A stretch of 64,000 nt of DNA from Comamonas phosphati (GCF_014637085.1 NZ_BMEU01000001.1:202482-266481); one strand, 5' to 3'. Numbered from the stretch's first letter, positions 17,824 through 28,716 are shown. Made by a program: numbers and translations. The notes: generated by a model not told the origin, from the sequence alone.

Positions 17824-19308
17824 ATGCACAGCCCTTCTCCAGAAGCCTCCCCTTTGCCGCGCACGCCGCTGTGCGATCTGCTGGGCTGCCGCCATCCCGT
17901 GCTGCTGGCCGGCATGGGCGGTGTCTCGCGCTCCGAACTGGTGGCGGCGGTGACCGAGGCCGGCGGCTTCGGTTTTCTAGGCATGGTGCGCGAGCCGCTG
18001 GCGCTGATCCGGACCGAGGTGGAGCGCGTGCGCCAGCGCACGGACCGGCCCTTCGGCGTGAACCTGATCCCGGCGGCCACCGATCCGCAGCTGCTGCGCG
18101 AACAGGTGGAGCTGTGCATTGCGTTGCGCGTGCCGGTGGTGGGCCTGTTCTGGGATGTTCATCATGAGGTGATCGCCAGGCTGCGCGAGGCGGGCATCGT
18201 GGTCGTGCATCAGGTCGGCTCGGTGGCCGAGGCGCTGCTGGCGCAGGAGGCCGGGGCCCAGGCGCTGATCGCCCAGGGCGTGGAGGCCGGCGGCCATGTG
18301 CGCGGCCGCCTGCCGCTGATGGAGCTGCTGCCCCAGGTGCTGTCGGTGGCCAGTGTGCCCGTGGCCGCAGCGGGCGGCCTGGCCGACGGGCGCGACGTGG
18401 CGCGCGTGCTGGCCCAGGGCGCGCAGGCCGCCGTGCTGGGCACGGCCCTGATGGCGACGCATGAATCCTTTGCGCACGACTATCACAAGCGGCGTTTGGT
18501 CGAGGCTCATGCCGGTGACACGGTGCTGACCGAGGACTTTCATATCAACTGGCCGCCGCATGCCGCCGTGCGGGTGCTGGCCAACAGCGTGACCGGCTGC
18601 GAGCGCGGCGATCCGTCCGTGGCCGCGCGCACCGTGATCGGCGAGGAAGAGGGGCGGCCCATCTATCTGTTCAGCACCGATTCGCCGTTGCGCTCCATGA
18701 CCGGCAACTACGAAGCCATGGCTCTGTATGCCGGCAAGGGCGTGGACCGCATTACCTCGGTGGAGCCCGCGGGCGAGCGTGTGCGCCGCATCGTGGCCGA
18801 GGCGGCGCAGCACTGGCGGCTGCTGGAGGGTGAGGCGGTGGAAGTGGCTTCGCCGGTCTGCTACGCAGCCGATGTGGAGCGCGACCGGTATGCGCCCATC
18901 ATCGCCCGGCTGGATGAGCTGCTGGAGGCCGAGCGCGCCGGTGCGCGCGTGACGCTGCGCAGCGCCGCCCATGCGCAGGACGGCGATATGCGCGAACTGA
19001 TCGAGGCCGTGCACCGCGACGAAGTGAAGTGGTGCGCCATGCTGATGCGCGCCATCCGCAGCCTGCAGGGCACGCCGAGTTCGCGCACCGGCGCCTTCTA
19101 CGGCAAGGCCATGGCTTTCGAAGCGCTGGATGAGCGCCTGGCGTTCCTGAACCGCGGCCAGGGCTGGGTGGTCAAGAAACTGCGCGAACTGCTGCCCATG
19201 GTCGACGACGCATCCATACGGGAGGGGCTGACCGAGATGCTGCTGGCCCACGAAGTCAATCTGGACAAGGTCAACAGCCGCCTGGGGCTGGTGCGACCCG
19301 CGCATTGA
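17824..19308 (+). CDS. Nitronate monooxygenase-like flavoprotein with C-terminal helical domain
   Basis: Residues 10-330 form the FMN-binding TIM barrel of the NAD(P)H-dependent flavin oxidoreductase/nitronate monooxygenase family. The N-terminal substrate strand is HPVLLAGMGGVSRSELVAAV, the phosphate/flavin segment is GVEAGGHVRG, and PVAAAGGLADGRDVARVL and GAQAAVLGTALMAT follow. About 120 extra residues (370-494) form an all-helical domain with HRDEVKWCAMLMRAIRSL and LTEMLLAHEVNLDKVNSRL, resembling DUF6306. That makes the protein longer than ordinary 320-350-residue family members. AGGAG precedes the ATG. Control by the divergent LysR is likely. The real substrate, nitronate or otherwise, is not established by sequence. 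Confidence 0.85.
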   Translation: MHSPSPEASPLPRTPLCDLLGCRHPVLLAGMGGVSRSELVAAVTEAGGFGFLGMVREPLALIRTEVERVRQRTDRPFGVNLIPAATDPQLLREQVELCIALRVPVVGLFWDVHHEVIARLREAGIVVVHQVGSVAEALLAQEAGAQALIAQGVEAGGHVRGRLPLMELLPQVLSVASVPVAAAGGLADGRDVARVLAQGAQAAVLGTALMATHESFAHDYHKRRLVEAHAGDTVLTEDFHINWPPHAAVRVLANSVTGCERGDPSVAARTVIGEEEGRPIYLFSTDSPLRSMTGNYEAMALYAGKGVDRITSVEPAGERVRRIVAEAAQHWRLLEGEAVEVASPVCYAADVERDRYAPIIARLDELLEAERAGARVTLRSAAHAQDGDMRELIEAVHRDEVKWCAMLMRAIRSLQGTPSSRTGAFYGKAMAFEALDERLAFLNRGQGWVVKKLRELLPMVDDASIREGLTEMLLAHEVNLDKVNSRLGLVRPAH

Positions 19309-19376
19309 CGCAGTTCCGTCACAGGAGGGTGCAAGACTGGAATGGGCATGGGTGGGTTTCGAATCAAGGAGGTGTC

Positions 19377-20606
19377 ATGTTCTGGGAAAAAAAGCTTTTG
19401 CAATGGGCGCAGGAAGTGAAGGCGCAGACCAACGTGCCGGCCCGGCTGGTGCTGTGGAATGGACAGCAGCTCGATTTCGGCGAGTTTGCCGCGCCCCGGG
19501 TCACGATCAAGGTCCAGAGCGCGACCGCGCTGCCCATGCTGCTGGACCCCAGCCTCGACCATCTGGGCGAGGCCTATGTCAAGGGCCTGCTCGACATCGA
19601 CGGGCGGCTTGCCGACATCATCAACGTGAGCTATGCGCTGGCCCGCAGCACGGCCGCGGGCACGGGCCGGCTGGCGCGCGTGGCGCGGCACTTCGGCCAC
19701 AGCAAGGCCAGCGACCGCAAGGCCATCCAGTACCACTACGACGTCTCCAACGACTTCTACCGGCTCTGGCTTGACGAGAGCATGGTGTATTCCTGCGCCT
19801 ACTTCGAGAACGGGGATGAGGACCTGGCGACGGCCCAGCGCAAGAAGATCGACCACATCCTGACCAAGATCCGGCTGCAACCCGGCCAGCGCCTGCTGGA
19901 CATTGGCTGCGGTTGGGGCGCGCTGGTGCTGCGCGCGGCCAGCAAGTTCGGCGCGCACTGCGTGGGCGTGACGCTGTCGCAGAACCAGTTCGACCTGGCG
20001 ACCGAGCGCGTGAAGGCTGCGGGCCTGCAGGACCGCATCGAGATCCGCTTGCAGGATTACCGCGAGGTGCCGGGGCAGTTCGACCGCATCACCAGCGTCG
20101 GCATGTTCGAGCACGTGGGGCGCAAGCATTTGCCCCTGTATTTTTCGCGCGTGCATGATCTGCTGGCCGAGGACGGCATTGCGCTGAATCACGGCATCAC
20201 CTCGACCGATGCGGACAGCGGCGAGGTCTCGCTGGGCGGCGGCGATTTCATCGACCGCTATGTGTTTCCCGACGGGGAGCTGCCGCACATCAGCCTGGCG
20301 CTACAGGCCATGCAGCGCGGCGGCCTGGAAGTGCTGGATGTGGAAAGCCTGCGCCGGCACTATGTGCGCACGCTGTCGATCTGGACCGAGAACTTCGAGG
20401 CGCATGCTCCGCAGATCCGCGCGCTGGTGGACGAGGAAAAATTCCGCATCTGGCGCGTGTACCTGGCCGGCTGCGCCTATGCGTTCGAGAACGACGACGT
20501 GTCCATCTTCCAGGTCGTCTGCCGCAAGGCCGGGCGCAGCGCGCAGCAGATTCCCTGGTCTCGGCGCTATATGTACGAGAGCGGCAAGTCGCTGGGAGAG
20601 GTTTGA
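19377..20606 (+). CDS. cfa: Cyclopropane-fatty-acyl-phospholipid synthase family methyltransferase
   Basis: This SAM-dependent enzyme transfers a methylene group to unsaturated acyl chains of membrane phospholipids. The SAM-binding motif LLDIGCGWG (residues 173-181) follows the substrate-contact segment IQYHYDVSNDFYRLWLDESMVYSCAYF. The C-terminal family residues SVGMFEHVG and YVFPDGELP are also present. The length of 409 residues is normal for the family. I chose ATG 19377 because a near-perfect AAGGAGGT lies 4-11 nt upstream. It follows the flavoprotein by 68 nt and may be read from the same transcript. Confidence 0.92.
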   Translation: MFWEKKLLQWAQEVKAQTNVPARLVLWNGQQLDFGEFAAPRVTIKVQSATALPMLLDPSLDHLGEAYVKGLLDIDGRLADIINVSYALARSTAAGTGRLARVARHFGHSKASDRKAIQYHYDVSNDFYRLWLDESMVYSCAYFENGDEDLATAQRKKIDHILTKIRLQPGQRLLDIGCGWGALVLRAASKFGAHCVGVTLSQNQFDLATERVKAAGLQDRIEIRLQDYREVPGQFDRITSVGMFEHVGRKHLPLYFSRVHDLLAEDGIALNHGITSTDADSGEVSLGGGDFIDRYVFPDGELPHISLALQAMQRGGLEVLDVESLRRHYVRTLSIWTENFEAHAPQIRALVDEEKFRIWRVYLAGCAYAFENDDVSIFQVVCRKAGRSAQQIPWSRRYMYESGKSLGEV

Positions 20607-20795
20607 GGTCCGGGTGGTTCGGTTTTTACCGATGCTCCACCCCGGCGCGGGCGCCTGATTGCCGGCGCCGGCCTGCCTGAACCGGGGCTGTTTTGAACAG
20701 CTCTCATCGATATGATGGAACGCTGGCGACTTCGTTGCTGGGCGCGCTCACGCCTTTTATGCCCCGTGCGCGGACACTGGGGCGCCGGTCGGGCA

Positions 20796-21866
20796 TTACT
20801 GCATTTCGGGGCGCGATCCCGGGTTGACGGGTATGGGTTCGGTCGGGTTCTCGTCATGGATGGGCCGGTAACCGGGCCCGAATGACACATCGCCCGGGCG
20901 CCAGCCCGCGCGGCAGGTGAAGGCGCCCCAGAAGCGCCGCAGCGTGTACCACTGCATGCCGACGAGGCCGCGTTCGTTGTCGGCATCGACCTCCGGGTCG
21001 CTCACGCCCGTGGGGCGCAGTTCCTCGCCGTGGTAGAGCGCCGTGCCGAACAGCTGATCCCACCAGGGCAGCACCTGGCCGAAGTTGCAGTTGTGGCGCT
21101 CGGGGCGCTGGGGGTCGCGCAGCATGTGATGGTTGCGGTGAAAGCGCGGGCCCACCAGCAGGCGCTCTCCGAGCTGGCCGAGCCGCCCCAGGCGCAGCGC
21201 CACATTGGCATGCGAGAAATTCTGCACCAGCTCGCTCAAGAGACCCAGCAGCGCGAACTCCGAGGGCTCCACGCCCATCGCCAGGCCCACGGTGGCGAGG
21301 ATGAAGGACTGCAGCATGCCGTCCAGATAGTTGCTGCGGTCGTTGCTCCAGCAGCTCATCTGGCGCTGGCTGTGGTGCATGCTGTGCATGGCCCACCACC
21401 AGGGAATGGCGTGCTGGGCACGGTGCATCCAGTAGTAGACGCAGTCGTAGACCACGTAGTACAAGGCAAACAGCACATAGGGATGCTGCTCGAACCAGGG
21501 GAACCAGGCCTTGAGGCCGCTGGCTTCCTCGGTGGACGGGCCGCCGCCCAGCATGTGGGCAAAGGGCATGAGCACCAGAAAGCTGAACAGCGGGAACAGC
21601 CCCAGCAGCATGAGCAGGGTGTAGTGGCGGTCCACCGTGGTGTGGCGGCGGTCGGCCCAGCGCTGGGCCGGGATCAGGCTTTCCAGCGGGCGCATCACGC
21701 CGGCGATCAGGAGCAGCTGCAGCGCCGCAATCAGCACGGCCTCGGCGATCTCGCGCGGATTGCCCGCAGCCTGGGCGATGCCCAGCGCGGAAACCACGGG
21801 AATCACTGCATGGGTGGAAATCCAGTCTATGGCCGAAGCCCAATGCTGGCTGAAGAAATCGGTCAT
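20796..21866 (-). CDS. Sterol desaturase/fatty acid hydroxylase family protein
   Basis: This membrane-bound di-iron enzyme has 356 residues. Hydrophobic helices lie near residues 15-30, 45-65, 85-110 and 130-150. The iron-binding His clusters are HRAQH, HSMHHS and HRNHH, the standard set for the superfamily. It would insert an oxygen into or hydroxylate a lipid substrate that cannot be specified. I chose ATG 21866 (MTDFFSQHW); the open frame extends upstream through a repeat, but that stretch has no family character. It converges on the cfa gene, with a 189-nt spacer that contains GC-rich dyads but no gene. Confidence 0.88.
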   Translation of the reverse strand: MTDFFSQHWASAIDWISTHAVIPVVSALGIAQAAGNPREIAEAVLIAALQLLLIAGVMRPLESLIPAQRWADRRHTTVDRHYTLLMLLGLFPLFSFLVLMPFAHMLGGGPSTEEASGLKAWFPWFEQHPYVLFALYYVVYDCVYYWMHRAQHAIPWWWAMHSMHHSQRQMSCWSNDRSNYLDGMLQSFILATVGLAMGVEPSEFALLGLLSELVQNFSHANVALRLGRLGQLGERLLVGPRFHRNHHMLRDPQRPERHNCNFGQVLPWWDQLFGTALYHGEELRPTGVSDPEVDADNERGLVGMQWYTLRRFWGAFTCRAGWRPGDVSFGPGYRPIHDENPTEPIPVNPGSRPEMQ

Positions 21867-21984
21867 GAACCCTGTACCTGTCGCATATCCAAAACAAACC
21901 CGCTGCCAGGCGGCGAGGGCGAAATTTTGGCTGGCGTTTTTGCGGATTGTGTGGAGATGGCGGCGCGTTGCTGCAACAACAAAT

Positions 21985-22057
21985 AGCCCCCACGCTTGCT
22001 CACTGCGTGTAGCCGCTGGCCCCCAAGGGGGCTGCTTTTTGTCTTGGGGCGGCCCTG
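21985..22057 (+). repeat. Intergenic repeat family B, copy 1
   Basis: The block reads CCCCCACGCTTGCTCACTGC, then GTAGCCGCTGGCCCCCAAGG, then GGGCTGCTTTTTGTCTTGGG and GCGGCC. An inverted copy lies at 23160-23238 on the other side of suhB, and degenerate tandem copies end the window at 63865-64000. The GGCCCCC/GGGGGC part is self-complementary. Confidence 0.65.
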
Positions 22058-22061
22058 CAAC

Positions 22062-22090
22062 AAAAAAGCCCAGTCCGATGGACTGGGCTT
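22062..22090 (-). terminator. Intrinsic terminator of suhB
   Basis: AAGCCCAGTCC (22066-22076) and GGACTGGGCTT (22080-22090) form a perfect 11-bp stem with a GAT loop. On the minus strand the stem is followed by a run of six T residues (A22062-22067 on the plus strand), the standard Rho-independent form, 24 nt after the suhB stop. Confidence 0.88.
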
Positions 22091-22113
22091 GCGGTCGTGG
22101 GGCGACCTCGTTT

Positions 22114-23019
22114 TTATTCCGCGTCGCTGTCGGCGCCCTGCTCGCCGGAGGGCTCGACCGGCTCGGTGGCGTCATCCAGGGACTGGCGCACTTCGGCCTT
22201 TTCACCGGCCGTGGCGAACTTGCTGTACTTGCCGACCACGGGGATCAGCGAGCCGTAGATGCGCGGGTTGGCCGCCAGGCATTCCTTCTGTTCCAGGAAG
22301 TCGGCTTCACCCGTGAAGTTGCCCACCAGGCCGCCGGCTTCGGTCACCAGCAGCGAACCGGCCGCCACGTCCCAGATCGACAGGCCCGACTCGAAGAAGC
22401 CGTCGGCAAAGCCGGCAGCCACGTAGGCCAGGTCCAGCGCCGCGGCACCGGGGCGGCGCACGCCGGCGGTGCGCTGCATCACGTCGCCCAGCAGCTGCAT
22501 GTACTGCTTGAAGTTGTCGCCGCGGCGGAAGGGGAAGCCCGTGGAGATCAGGCAGTCCTTGAGCTGGGTGCGCTTGGAGACGCGGATGCGGCGCTCGTTC
22601 AGATAGGCGCCGCGGCCCTTGGTGGCCGTGAACAGGTCGTTGCGCGAGGGGTCGTACACCACGGCGTGCTCGACCTTGCCCTTGTAGGCCAGGGCAATGC
22701 TCACGCAGTACACGGGGAAGCCGTGGATGAAGTTGGTGGTGCCGTCCAGAGGATCGATGATCCAGACGTAGTCGGAATTCCTGGAGCCGTGCTCGCTGCC
22801 CGATTCCTCGGCCAGGATGGAGTGCTGGGGATAGGCGCCCAGCAGCGTCTCGATGATGACGCGCTCGGAGGCCTGGTCTACCTCGGTCACAAAGTCGTTC
22901 ACCTGCTTTTGCGCAACGCGCACCGATTCCACATCAAGTGCGGCACGGTTGATAAGGGCGCCAGCGGCGCGTGCAGCCTTGATGGCCACGTTGAGCATGG
23001 GGTGCAGGTTGGACGACAT
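22114..23019 (-). CDS. suhB: Inositol-1-monophosphatase family protein SuhB
   Basis: This Mg2+-dependent phosphatase of 301 residues belongs to the IMPase family; in E. coli SuhB also joins rRNA antitermination complexes. The metal-binding residues are in AEESGS (Glu71, Glu72) and [12 protein letters not shown] (Asp89, Asp92), and the C-terminal signature is [17 protein letters not shown]. The last 35 residues are acidic and disordered ([16 protein letters not shown]), longer than the E. coli protein. The start at [10 protein letters not shown] matches the family N-terminus. A strong terminator follows. The gene is framed by two inverted copies of the same intergenic repeat. Confidence 0.93.
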   Translation of the reverse strand: MSSNLHPMLNVAIKAARAAGALINRAALDVESVRVAQKQVNDFVTEVDQASERVIIETLLGAYPQHSILAEESGSEHGSRNSDYVWIIDPLDGTTNFIHGFPVYCVSIALAYKGKVEHAVVYDPSRNDLFTATKGRGAYLNERRIRVSKRTQLKDCLISTGFPFRRGDNFKQYMQLLGDVMQRTAGVRRPGAAALDLAYVAAGFADGFFESGLSIWDVAAGSLLVTEAGGLVGNFTGEADFLEQKECLAANPRIYGSLIPVVGKYSKFATAGEKAEVRQSLDDATEPVEPSGEQGADSDAE

Positions 23020-23159
23020 AAATTGTGAGGGCGTTGGCGGGGCGGCCTGCCGCAAAAGCGGGCCGTACTACGCGGGTAAGAGCAGGAAACGCCACCACCG
23101 GCGATGCGGGGCGGCGACAATAGGGCGCAATTGTAGCCAGCTTGCAATTTTTTTGCTGC

Positions 23160-23238
23160 CAGGCCGTCCCAAGGCAAAAAAGTGGCCCCCTCGGGGGGCA
23201 GCGGCTACACGCCAGTGAGCAAGCGTGGGGGTTATTTT
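23160..23238 (-). repeat. Intergenic repeat family B, inverted copy
   Basis: Read on the minus strand this gives CCCCCACGCTTGCTCACTGG, then CGTGTAGCCGCTGCCCCCCG, then AGGGGGCCACTTTTTTGCCT and TGGGACGGCC. It is nearly the same as the block at 21985-22057 but in the opposite orientation. It lies between suhB and the divergent RNA methyltransferase gene. Confidence 0.65.
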
Positions 23239-23262
23239 TTGCTGTCCCGATTTTTTGTCCCG

Positions 23263-24063
23263 ATGAAAACCCGATTCGTACTGATTGAAACCAGCCATGC
23301 CGGCAATGTGGGCGCTGCGGCGCGCGCGCTCAAGACCATGGGCTTTGACGACCTGGTGCTGGTGCGCCCGCGCTACCAGAACGTGCTGCGCAAGGAAGAA
23401 ACCATACAGCGCGCCAGCGGCGCCCTCGATGTGCTGGACCAGGCCCGCATCGTCGACACGCTGGAGGAGGCCCTGGACGGCATCAGCCATCTGTGCGCCA
23501 CCGCCATGACGCCGCGCGACTTCGGCCCGCCCACGCGCACGCCGCGCGAGCATTTCGAGCTGCTCCTCAAAGGCGAGCTGGATGTGCGCTCGGTGTCTGC
23601 GGTTGACGGTGATCTGAGCGATAACCAGCCCACGCCCGGCGCGGCCTGCAACCAGAAGGGCGTGGCCTTTCTGTTCGGCTGCGAGCGCTTCGGCATGAGC
23701 AACGACGATGTGTACCGCTGCGATGTGGCGCTGTCGATTCCGTCCAATCCGCAGTTCGGCTCGCTCAATCTGGCCTCGGCCATTCAGGTGGTCGCCTATG
23801 ACTGGCGCGAGGCGCTGGGCGGCTTTTCCGTGGTGGAGCACACGCCCGAGGCGCACCGCGCCGACGCGGCCCAGGTGCAGGGCATGCTGGGGCACTGGCA
23901 GGAGGCGCTGGCGCATATCGGCTTTCTCGATCCGGCCGCGCCCAAGAAGCTCATGCCGCGCCTGAACCAGCTTTTCAACCGCGCGCAGCTGACGCAGGAG
24001 GAAATCCACATTCTTCGCGGTGTTGCCAAAGCCATGCTGCAGAGCCGGCCGCCAACCCGCTAG
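23263..24063 (+). CDS. trmJ: SPOUT RNA 2'-O-methyltransferase (TrmJ-like)
   Basis: This is a SpoU/TrmH-superfamily methyltransferase of 266 residues. The N-terminal motif [20 protein letters not shown] is typical. The deep-knot SAM-binding motifs follow as [17 protein letters not shown] and [24 protein letters not shown]-terminal helical extension of about 80 residues ([17 protein letters not shown] onward) is characteristic of TrmJ, which 2'-O-methylates residue 32 of the tRNA anticodon loop. Divergence from suhB, with cysE next, is an arrangement I associate with proteobacteria. The exact nucleotide specificity is inferred from family only. Confidence 0.85.
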   Translation: MKTRFVLIETSHAGNVGAAARALKTMGFDDLVLVRPRYQNVLRKEETIQRASGALDVLDQARIVDTLEEALDGISHLCATAMTPRDFGPPTRTPREHFELLLKGELDVRSVSAVDGDLSDNQPTPGAACNQKGVAFLFGCERFGMSNDDVYRCDVALSIPSNPQFGSLNLASAIQVVAYDWREALGGFSVVEHTPEAHRADAAQVQGMLGHWQEALAHIGFLDPAAPKKLMPRLNQLFNRAQLTQEEIHILRGVAKAMLQSRPPTR

Positions 24064-24100
24064 ACTTCACAAGCCCAACATTTCCTCACGTTGTTATTTG

Positions 24101-24922
24101 ATGCTTGAACGCCTGCGCTCCGACATCCAGTGCATTCTCGACCGCGACCCCGCGGCACGCAGCACCTGGGAGGTCATCACCTGTTATCCGGGGCTGCACG
24201 CGATCTGGCTGCAGCGGCCCGCGCACTGGTTCTGGACGCACGGCTTCAAATGGCTGGGCCGCTTCATCTCCCATGTGGGGCGCTGGCTGACCGGGATCGA
24301 GATCCATCCCGGCGCCGTCATCGGCCGCCAGGTCTTCATCGACCACGGCATGGGCGTCGTGATCGGCGAGACAGCCATCGTCGGCGACGGCTGCACCATC
24401 TACCACGGCGTCACGCTGGGCGGCACCTCGCTGTACAAGGGCGCCAAGCGCCACCCTACGCTGGGCCGGAACGTGGTGGTCAGCGCCGGCGCCAAGGTGC
24501 TGGGCGGCTTCGAGGTGGGCGACAACGCCAAGATCGGCAGCAATGCCGTGGTCATCAAGCCCGTGCCCGCGGGAGCGACGGCCGTGGGCATTCCCGCGCG
24601 CATCATCCCGAGCAAGAACGGCCATAGCGCCGACGTGACCGAGCACGACCACGGGCCCAAGGCCGATGGCGCGCAGCCCGTTCCAAAGGCCGAAGCCGAA
24701 GGCTTCAGCGCCTATGGCGTGACCTCGGAAGTCGACCCCGTGGCCCTGGCCATGCGCAGCCTTTCCGAAGGTGCGGCCTGCCATGAACAGCAGATCGCCC
24801 TGCTCTGGGAGGCGCTGGAGAAGCTCTCGGCGCGCAGCAAGATGGATGATTGCGTGCCCTGCGAGTCCGAGCGGCCGCAAGCCTTCGAGAAGGCCAAGAT
24901 CGACCAGATCATGGGCAAGTAA
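24101..24922 (+). CDS. cysE: Serine O-acetyltransferase CysE
   Basis: This enzyme acetylates serine with acetyl-CoA, the first committed step of cysteine synthesis. The 273-residue protein starts with a short helical region ([20 protein letters not shown]), unlike the longer enterobacterial form. The left-handed beta-helix of hexapeptide repeats follows: [38 protein letters not shown] and [17 protein letters not shown], with the catalytic His residues in DHG and YHG. An extra tail of about 90 residues (from about residue 185) is charged and not part of the catalytic domain. It follows the trmJ-like gene by 37 nt, probably in one operon. Confidence 0.93.
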   Translation: MLERLRSDIQCILDRDPAARSTWEVITCYPGLHAIWLQRPAHWFWTHGFKWLGRFISHVGRWLTGIEIHPGAVIGRQVFIDHGMGVVIGETAIVGDGCTIYHGVTLGGTSLYKGAKRHPTLGRNVVVSAGAKVLGGFEVGDNAKIGSNAVVIKPVPAGATAVGIPARIIPSKNGHSADVTEHDHGPKADGAQPVPKAEAEGFSAYGVTSEVDPVALAMRSLSEGAACHEQQIALLWEALEKLSARSKMDDCVPCESERPQAFEKAKIDQIMGK

Positions 24923-24947
24923 CCAACCACTGTAGAAAACAGCAGAA

Positions 24948-25607
24948 ATGAACGTCAGCCAGGCATTGCAGCAGCGCCGCTCGGTGCGCGCCTTTCTCTC
25001 CAGGCCCGTGGATGCGGCCCTGATGCGCGAACTGCTGGAGGGCGCCGCGCAGGCGCCGTCCGGCGGCAATCTGCAGCCCTGGCGTGTGATCGCCCTGGCC
25101 GGCAGCGCGCTCGAAGAACTCAACGAGCAGGCGCGCGCGGCCGAACCCCAGCCGCGGCCCGGCCTGTCCTATCCGTCCCAGCTCTGGGACCCGTACCGCA
25201 CGCGCCGCTATGCCAATGGCGAGGACCTGTACCGCTCGCTGGGCATCTCGCGCGAGGACAAGGCCGCGCGGCTGGCGCAGTTCGCCAAGAACGGCGAGCT
25301 GTTCGGCGCGCCCGTGGGCGTGTTCGTCGCCGTGGAGGAGCGCATGGGCCACGCGCAGTGGGTGGATCTGGGCATCTATCTGCAGTCGCTGATGCTGCTG
25401 GCCTGCGAGAAGGGCCTGGCCACCTGCGCCCAGGGCTTCTGGCGCATGTACAACGATCTGCTGGTCAATCACCTCGACCTGCCCGAGGGCTACCAGATCG
25501 CCTTCGGCATCGCGCTTGGCTACGAGGACACGCAGGCGCCCATCAACCAGTGGCGTTCCACGCGCGCACCGGCGGCCGAGTGGTGCGCGCTGCGCGGCTT
25601 CGATTGA
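24948..25607 (+). CDS. Nitroreductase family protein
   Basis: This FMN-dependent NAD(P)H oxidoreductase has 219 residues. Seen features are the N-terminal flavin-binding QRRSVRAFLSRPVD, the ribityl-contact APSGGNLQPWR and a C-terminal GIALGYEDTQAPIN. A long insertion around residues 70-100 (Pro/Arg/Tyr-rich) is found in members that reduce nitroaromatics. It begins 25 nt after cysE, so it is likely co-transcribed. The physiological substrate is unknown. Confidence 0.87.
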   Translation: MNVSQALQQRRSVRAFLSRPVDAALMRELLEGAAQAPSGGNLQPWRVIALAGSALEELNEQARAAEPQPRPGLSYPSQLWDPYRTRRYANGEDLYRSLGISREDKAARLAQFAKNGELFGAPVGVFVAVEERMGHAQWVDLGIYLQSLMLLACEKGLATCAQGFWRMYNDLLVNHLDLPEGYQIAFGIALGYEDTQAPINQWRSTRAPAAEWCALRGFD

Positions 25608-25681
25608 GGCGCGGCAGGTCACGGGTGTTGCAACATCCGAATCTTCTTTTGCCAAACGCGACACTGGCCTATACTGGTGGC

Positions 25682-25792
25682 TGCTCCGGGGTGTGCGCAA
25701 GCACTGAGATGCCTGTGGCGGCGAAAGCTGCTGCATAAGGCGAACCCGACGAACTTGATCCGGTTCATACCGGCGGAAGAAGAGCGGGACCC
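25682..25792 (+). ncRNA. TPP riboswitch (thi-box) upstream of thiC
   Basis: The leader holds the conserved thi-box strings in order: CTCCGGGGTG (P2), CACTGAGATG (pyrimidine-sensor loop), a GC-rich P3 arm (GTGGCGGCGAAAGCTGCTGC), then GAACCCGACGAACTTGATCC and GGTTCATACCGGCGGAAGA (pyrophosphate-sensor helix). This is a class I TPP aptamer about 200 nt before thiC. Thiamine pyrophosphate binding should reduce thiC expression. Confidence 0.95.
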
Positions 25793-25800
25793 TGTTGCAA

Positions 25801-25853
25801 GAGCCATGCATGGCTCATGTCACCCCAGGCGCCTCGCGCTGTGGGGTTTTTTG
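25801..25853 (+). terminator. Riboswitch expression platform: palindrome and intrinsic terminator
   Basis: Directly after the aptamer is a perfect 16-bp palindrome (GAGCCATGCATGGCTC, 25801-25816). A hairpin CCCCAGGCGC/GCGCTGTGGGG follows with a run of T residues (25847-25852). The order aptamer, palindrome, terminator suggests that TPP acts by premature transcription termination, with the palindrome part of the switching helices. The bases from here to the thiC start (25854-25993) hold no gene. Confidence 0.75.
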
Positions 25854-25930
25854 CTTTCTGGGCAATACCTCGCGGCGCAAGGCCCAGGTTCCAAGGCACG
25901 GACCACCGTGCCAGGGAGTCACGGCGGTGA

Positions 25931-27928
<1,998 letters not shown>

Positions 27929-27942
27929 TCTGCTGTGAGACG

Positions 27943-27980
27943 GCTGCGGCGCTTGGTCATCAAGCGCTGGCAGCTATCAA
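27943..27980. repeat. AGCTATCAA hairpin repeat, copy 1
   Basis: GCTGCGGCGCTTG pairs with CAAGCGCTGGCAGC (one base bulged) and is followed by TATCAAA. The same hairpin, ending GGCAGCTATCAA, occurs at 55488-55526. Partial forms (GCAGCTATNAA, TTGATAGC) occur near 5840, 41640 and 61730. It lies just after thiC and before the terminator. Confidence 0.6.
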
Positions 27981-27983
27981 AGT

Positions 27984-28012
27984 AAAAGCGCAGGCTGGGC
28001 CTGCGCTTTTTT
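27984..28012 (+). terminator. Intrinsic terminator of thiC
   Basis: AAAAGCGCAGGC and GCCTGCGCTTTT form a 12-bp stem with a short TGG loop, followed by further T residues. It begins 56 nt after the thiC stop. Confidence 0.88.
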
Positions 28013-28069
28013 GTCGCTCACGGGATTTTGGCGGCTTGCGGCCGAGGCTGTGTGAAAACGCAGGAATGC

Positions 28070-28663
28070 TCAGCCGCCAAACGACAAAGCATTGGTCGGC
28101 AATGGGCGCCCCAGCGCTGAGGTCAGTGCGGTGTAATGCATGGTTTCATCGGCCGCCAGGCGTCCGGCAACCTTGGCCAGGTCACGGCTCTCAAAGGCGG
28201 GGATGACGCCCAGGTAGGCATTGGTCGCCCCGAGTTCCAACCGCGCCGCGAGTGCCAGCACATCGTTCTGGTTCTTGAGGGTGCCGGCCTTCAGTGACTC
28301 GGCATAGGTCTGCATCGAGGCCTCGGCGACTGGCTTGCCGCCCAGTTTCTGGATGGTGGCGATCAAGGCATCACGGTGAGCCTTGTGATGGCTTTGGAAC
28401 AGCAGGGCTACATCCAGCACCGGCTTTTGCAGCAGGCCGCTGCCCGCCCCCAGTTGGTAGGCATTGATGGCCTCATGCTCCAAGCCCAGGGCCACATTGA
28501 GGATGGATACATCCTTGGCCGTATCGTTACCCATTCCCTGTGCCAAGGCCTGGTTGCCTGCCAGCATGGCGACCGCCACTGCCGACAAGGTGCCGGTGGT
28601 ACCCAGAAATCCGCGACGCGAGGCCAGGGTGGAAGAACGGCCTTCAAAGTAGTTGGTGCTCAT
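28070..28663 (-). CDS. Tat-exported ferritin-like domain protein
   Basis: This 197-residue protein has a twin-arginine signal (SRRGFLGTTG, about residues 16-25, then a hydrophobic stretch and AQG cleavage region). The mature part is a four-helix bundle of the Ferritin_2 type, with potential metal ligands in LEHEAINAY, SHHKAHRD, LELGATNAY and DETMHYTAL. It is predicted to sit in the periplasm as a folded, metal-loaded protein; whether it stores iron, acts in peroxide defence or does something else is unknown. AGGAG lies before the ATG. It is divergent from an ECF sigma/anti-sigma pair, which suggests regulatory linkage. Confidence 0.82.
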   Translation of the reverse strand: MSTNYFEGRSSTLASRRGFLGTTGTLSAVAVAMLAGNQALAQGMGNDTAKDVSILNVALGLEHEAINAYQLGAGSGLLQKPVLDVALLFQSHHKAHRDALIATIQKLGGKPVAEASMQTYAESLKAGTLKNQNDVLALAARLELGATNAYLGVIPAFESRDLAKVAGRLAADETMHYTALTSALGRPLPTNALSFGG

Positions 28664-28689
28664 GATGACTCCTAGTTGCATGTGGGGCT

Positions 28690-28716
28690 GTGTCGGCACA
28701 TTGCGGTGGCCGACAC
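28690..28716. promoter_or_regulatory. Inverted repeat in the divergent ferritin-like/sigma spacer
   Basis: GTGTCGGC (28690-28697) and GCCGACAC (28709-28716) form perfect 8-bp arms separated by 11 bases. They lie 27-53 nt upstream of the ferritin-like start codon. It could be an operator or a leader hairpin. I see no unambiguous -35/-10 pair. Confidence 0.4.

Noticed and set aside
21867-22205. N-terminal extension of the sterol-desaturase-family gene
   Set aside because: It runs through a suhB-flanking repeat and terminator and has no family character; ATG 21866 fits the family.
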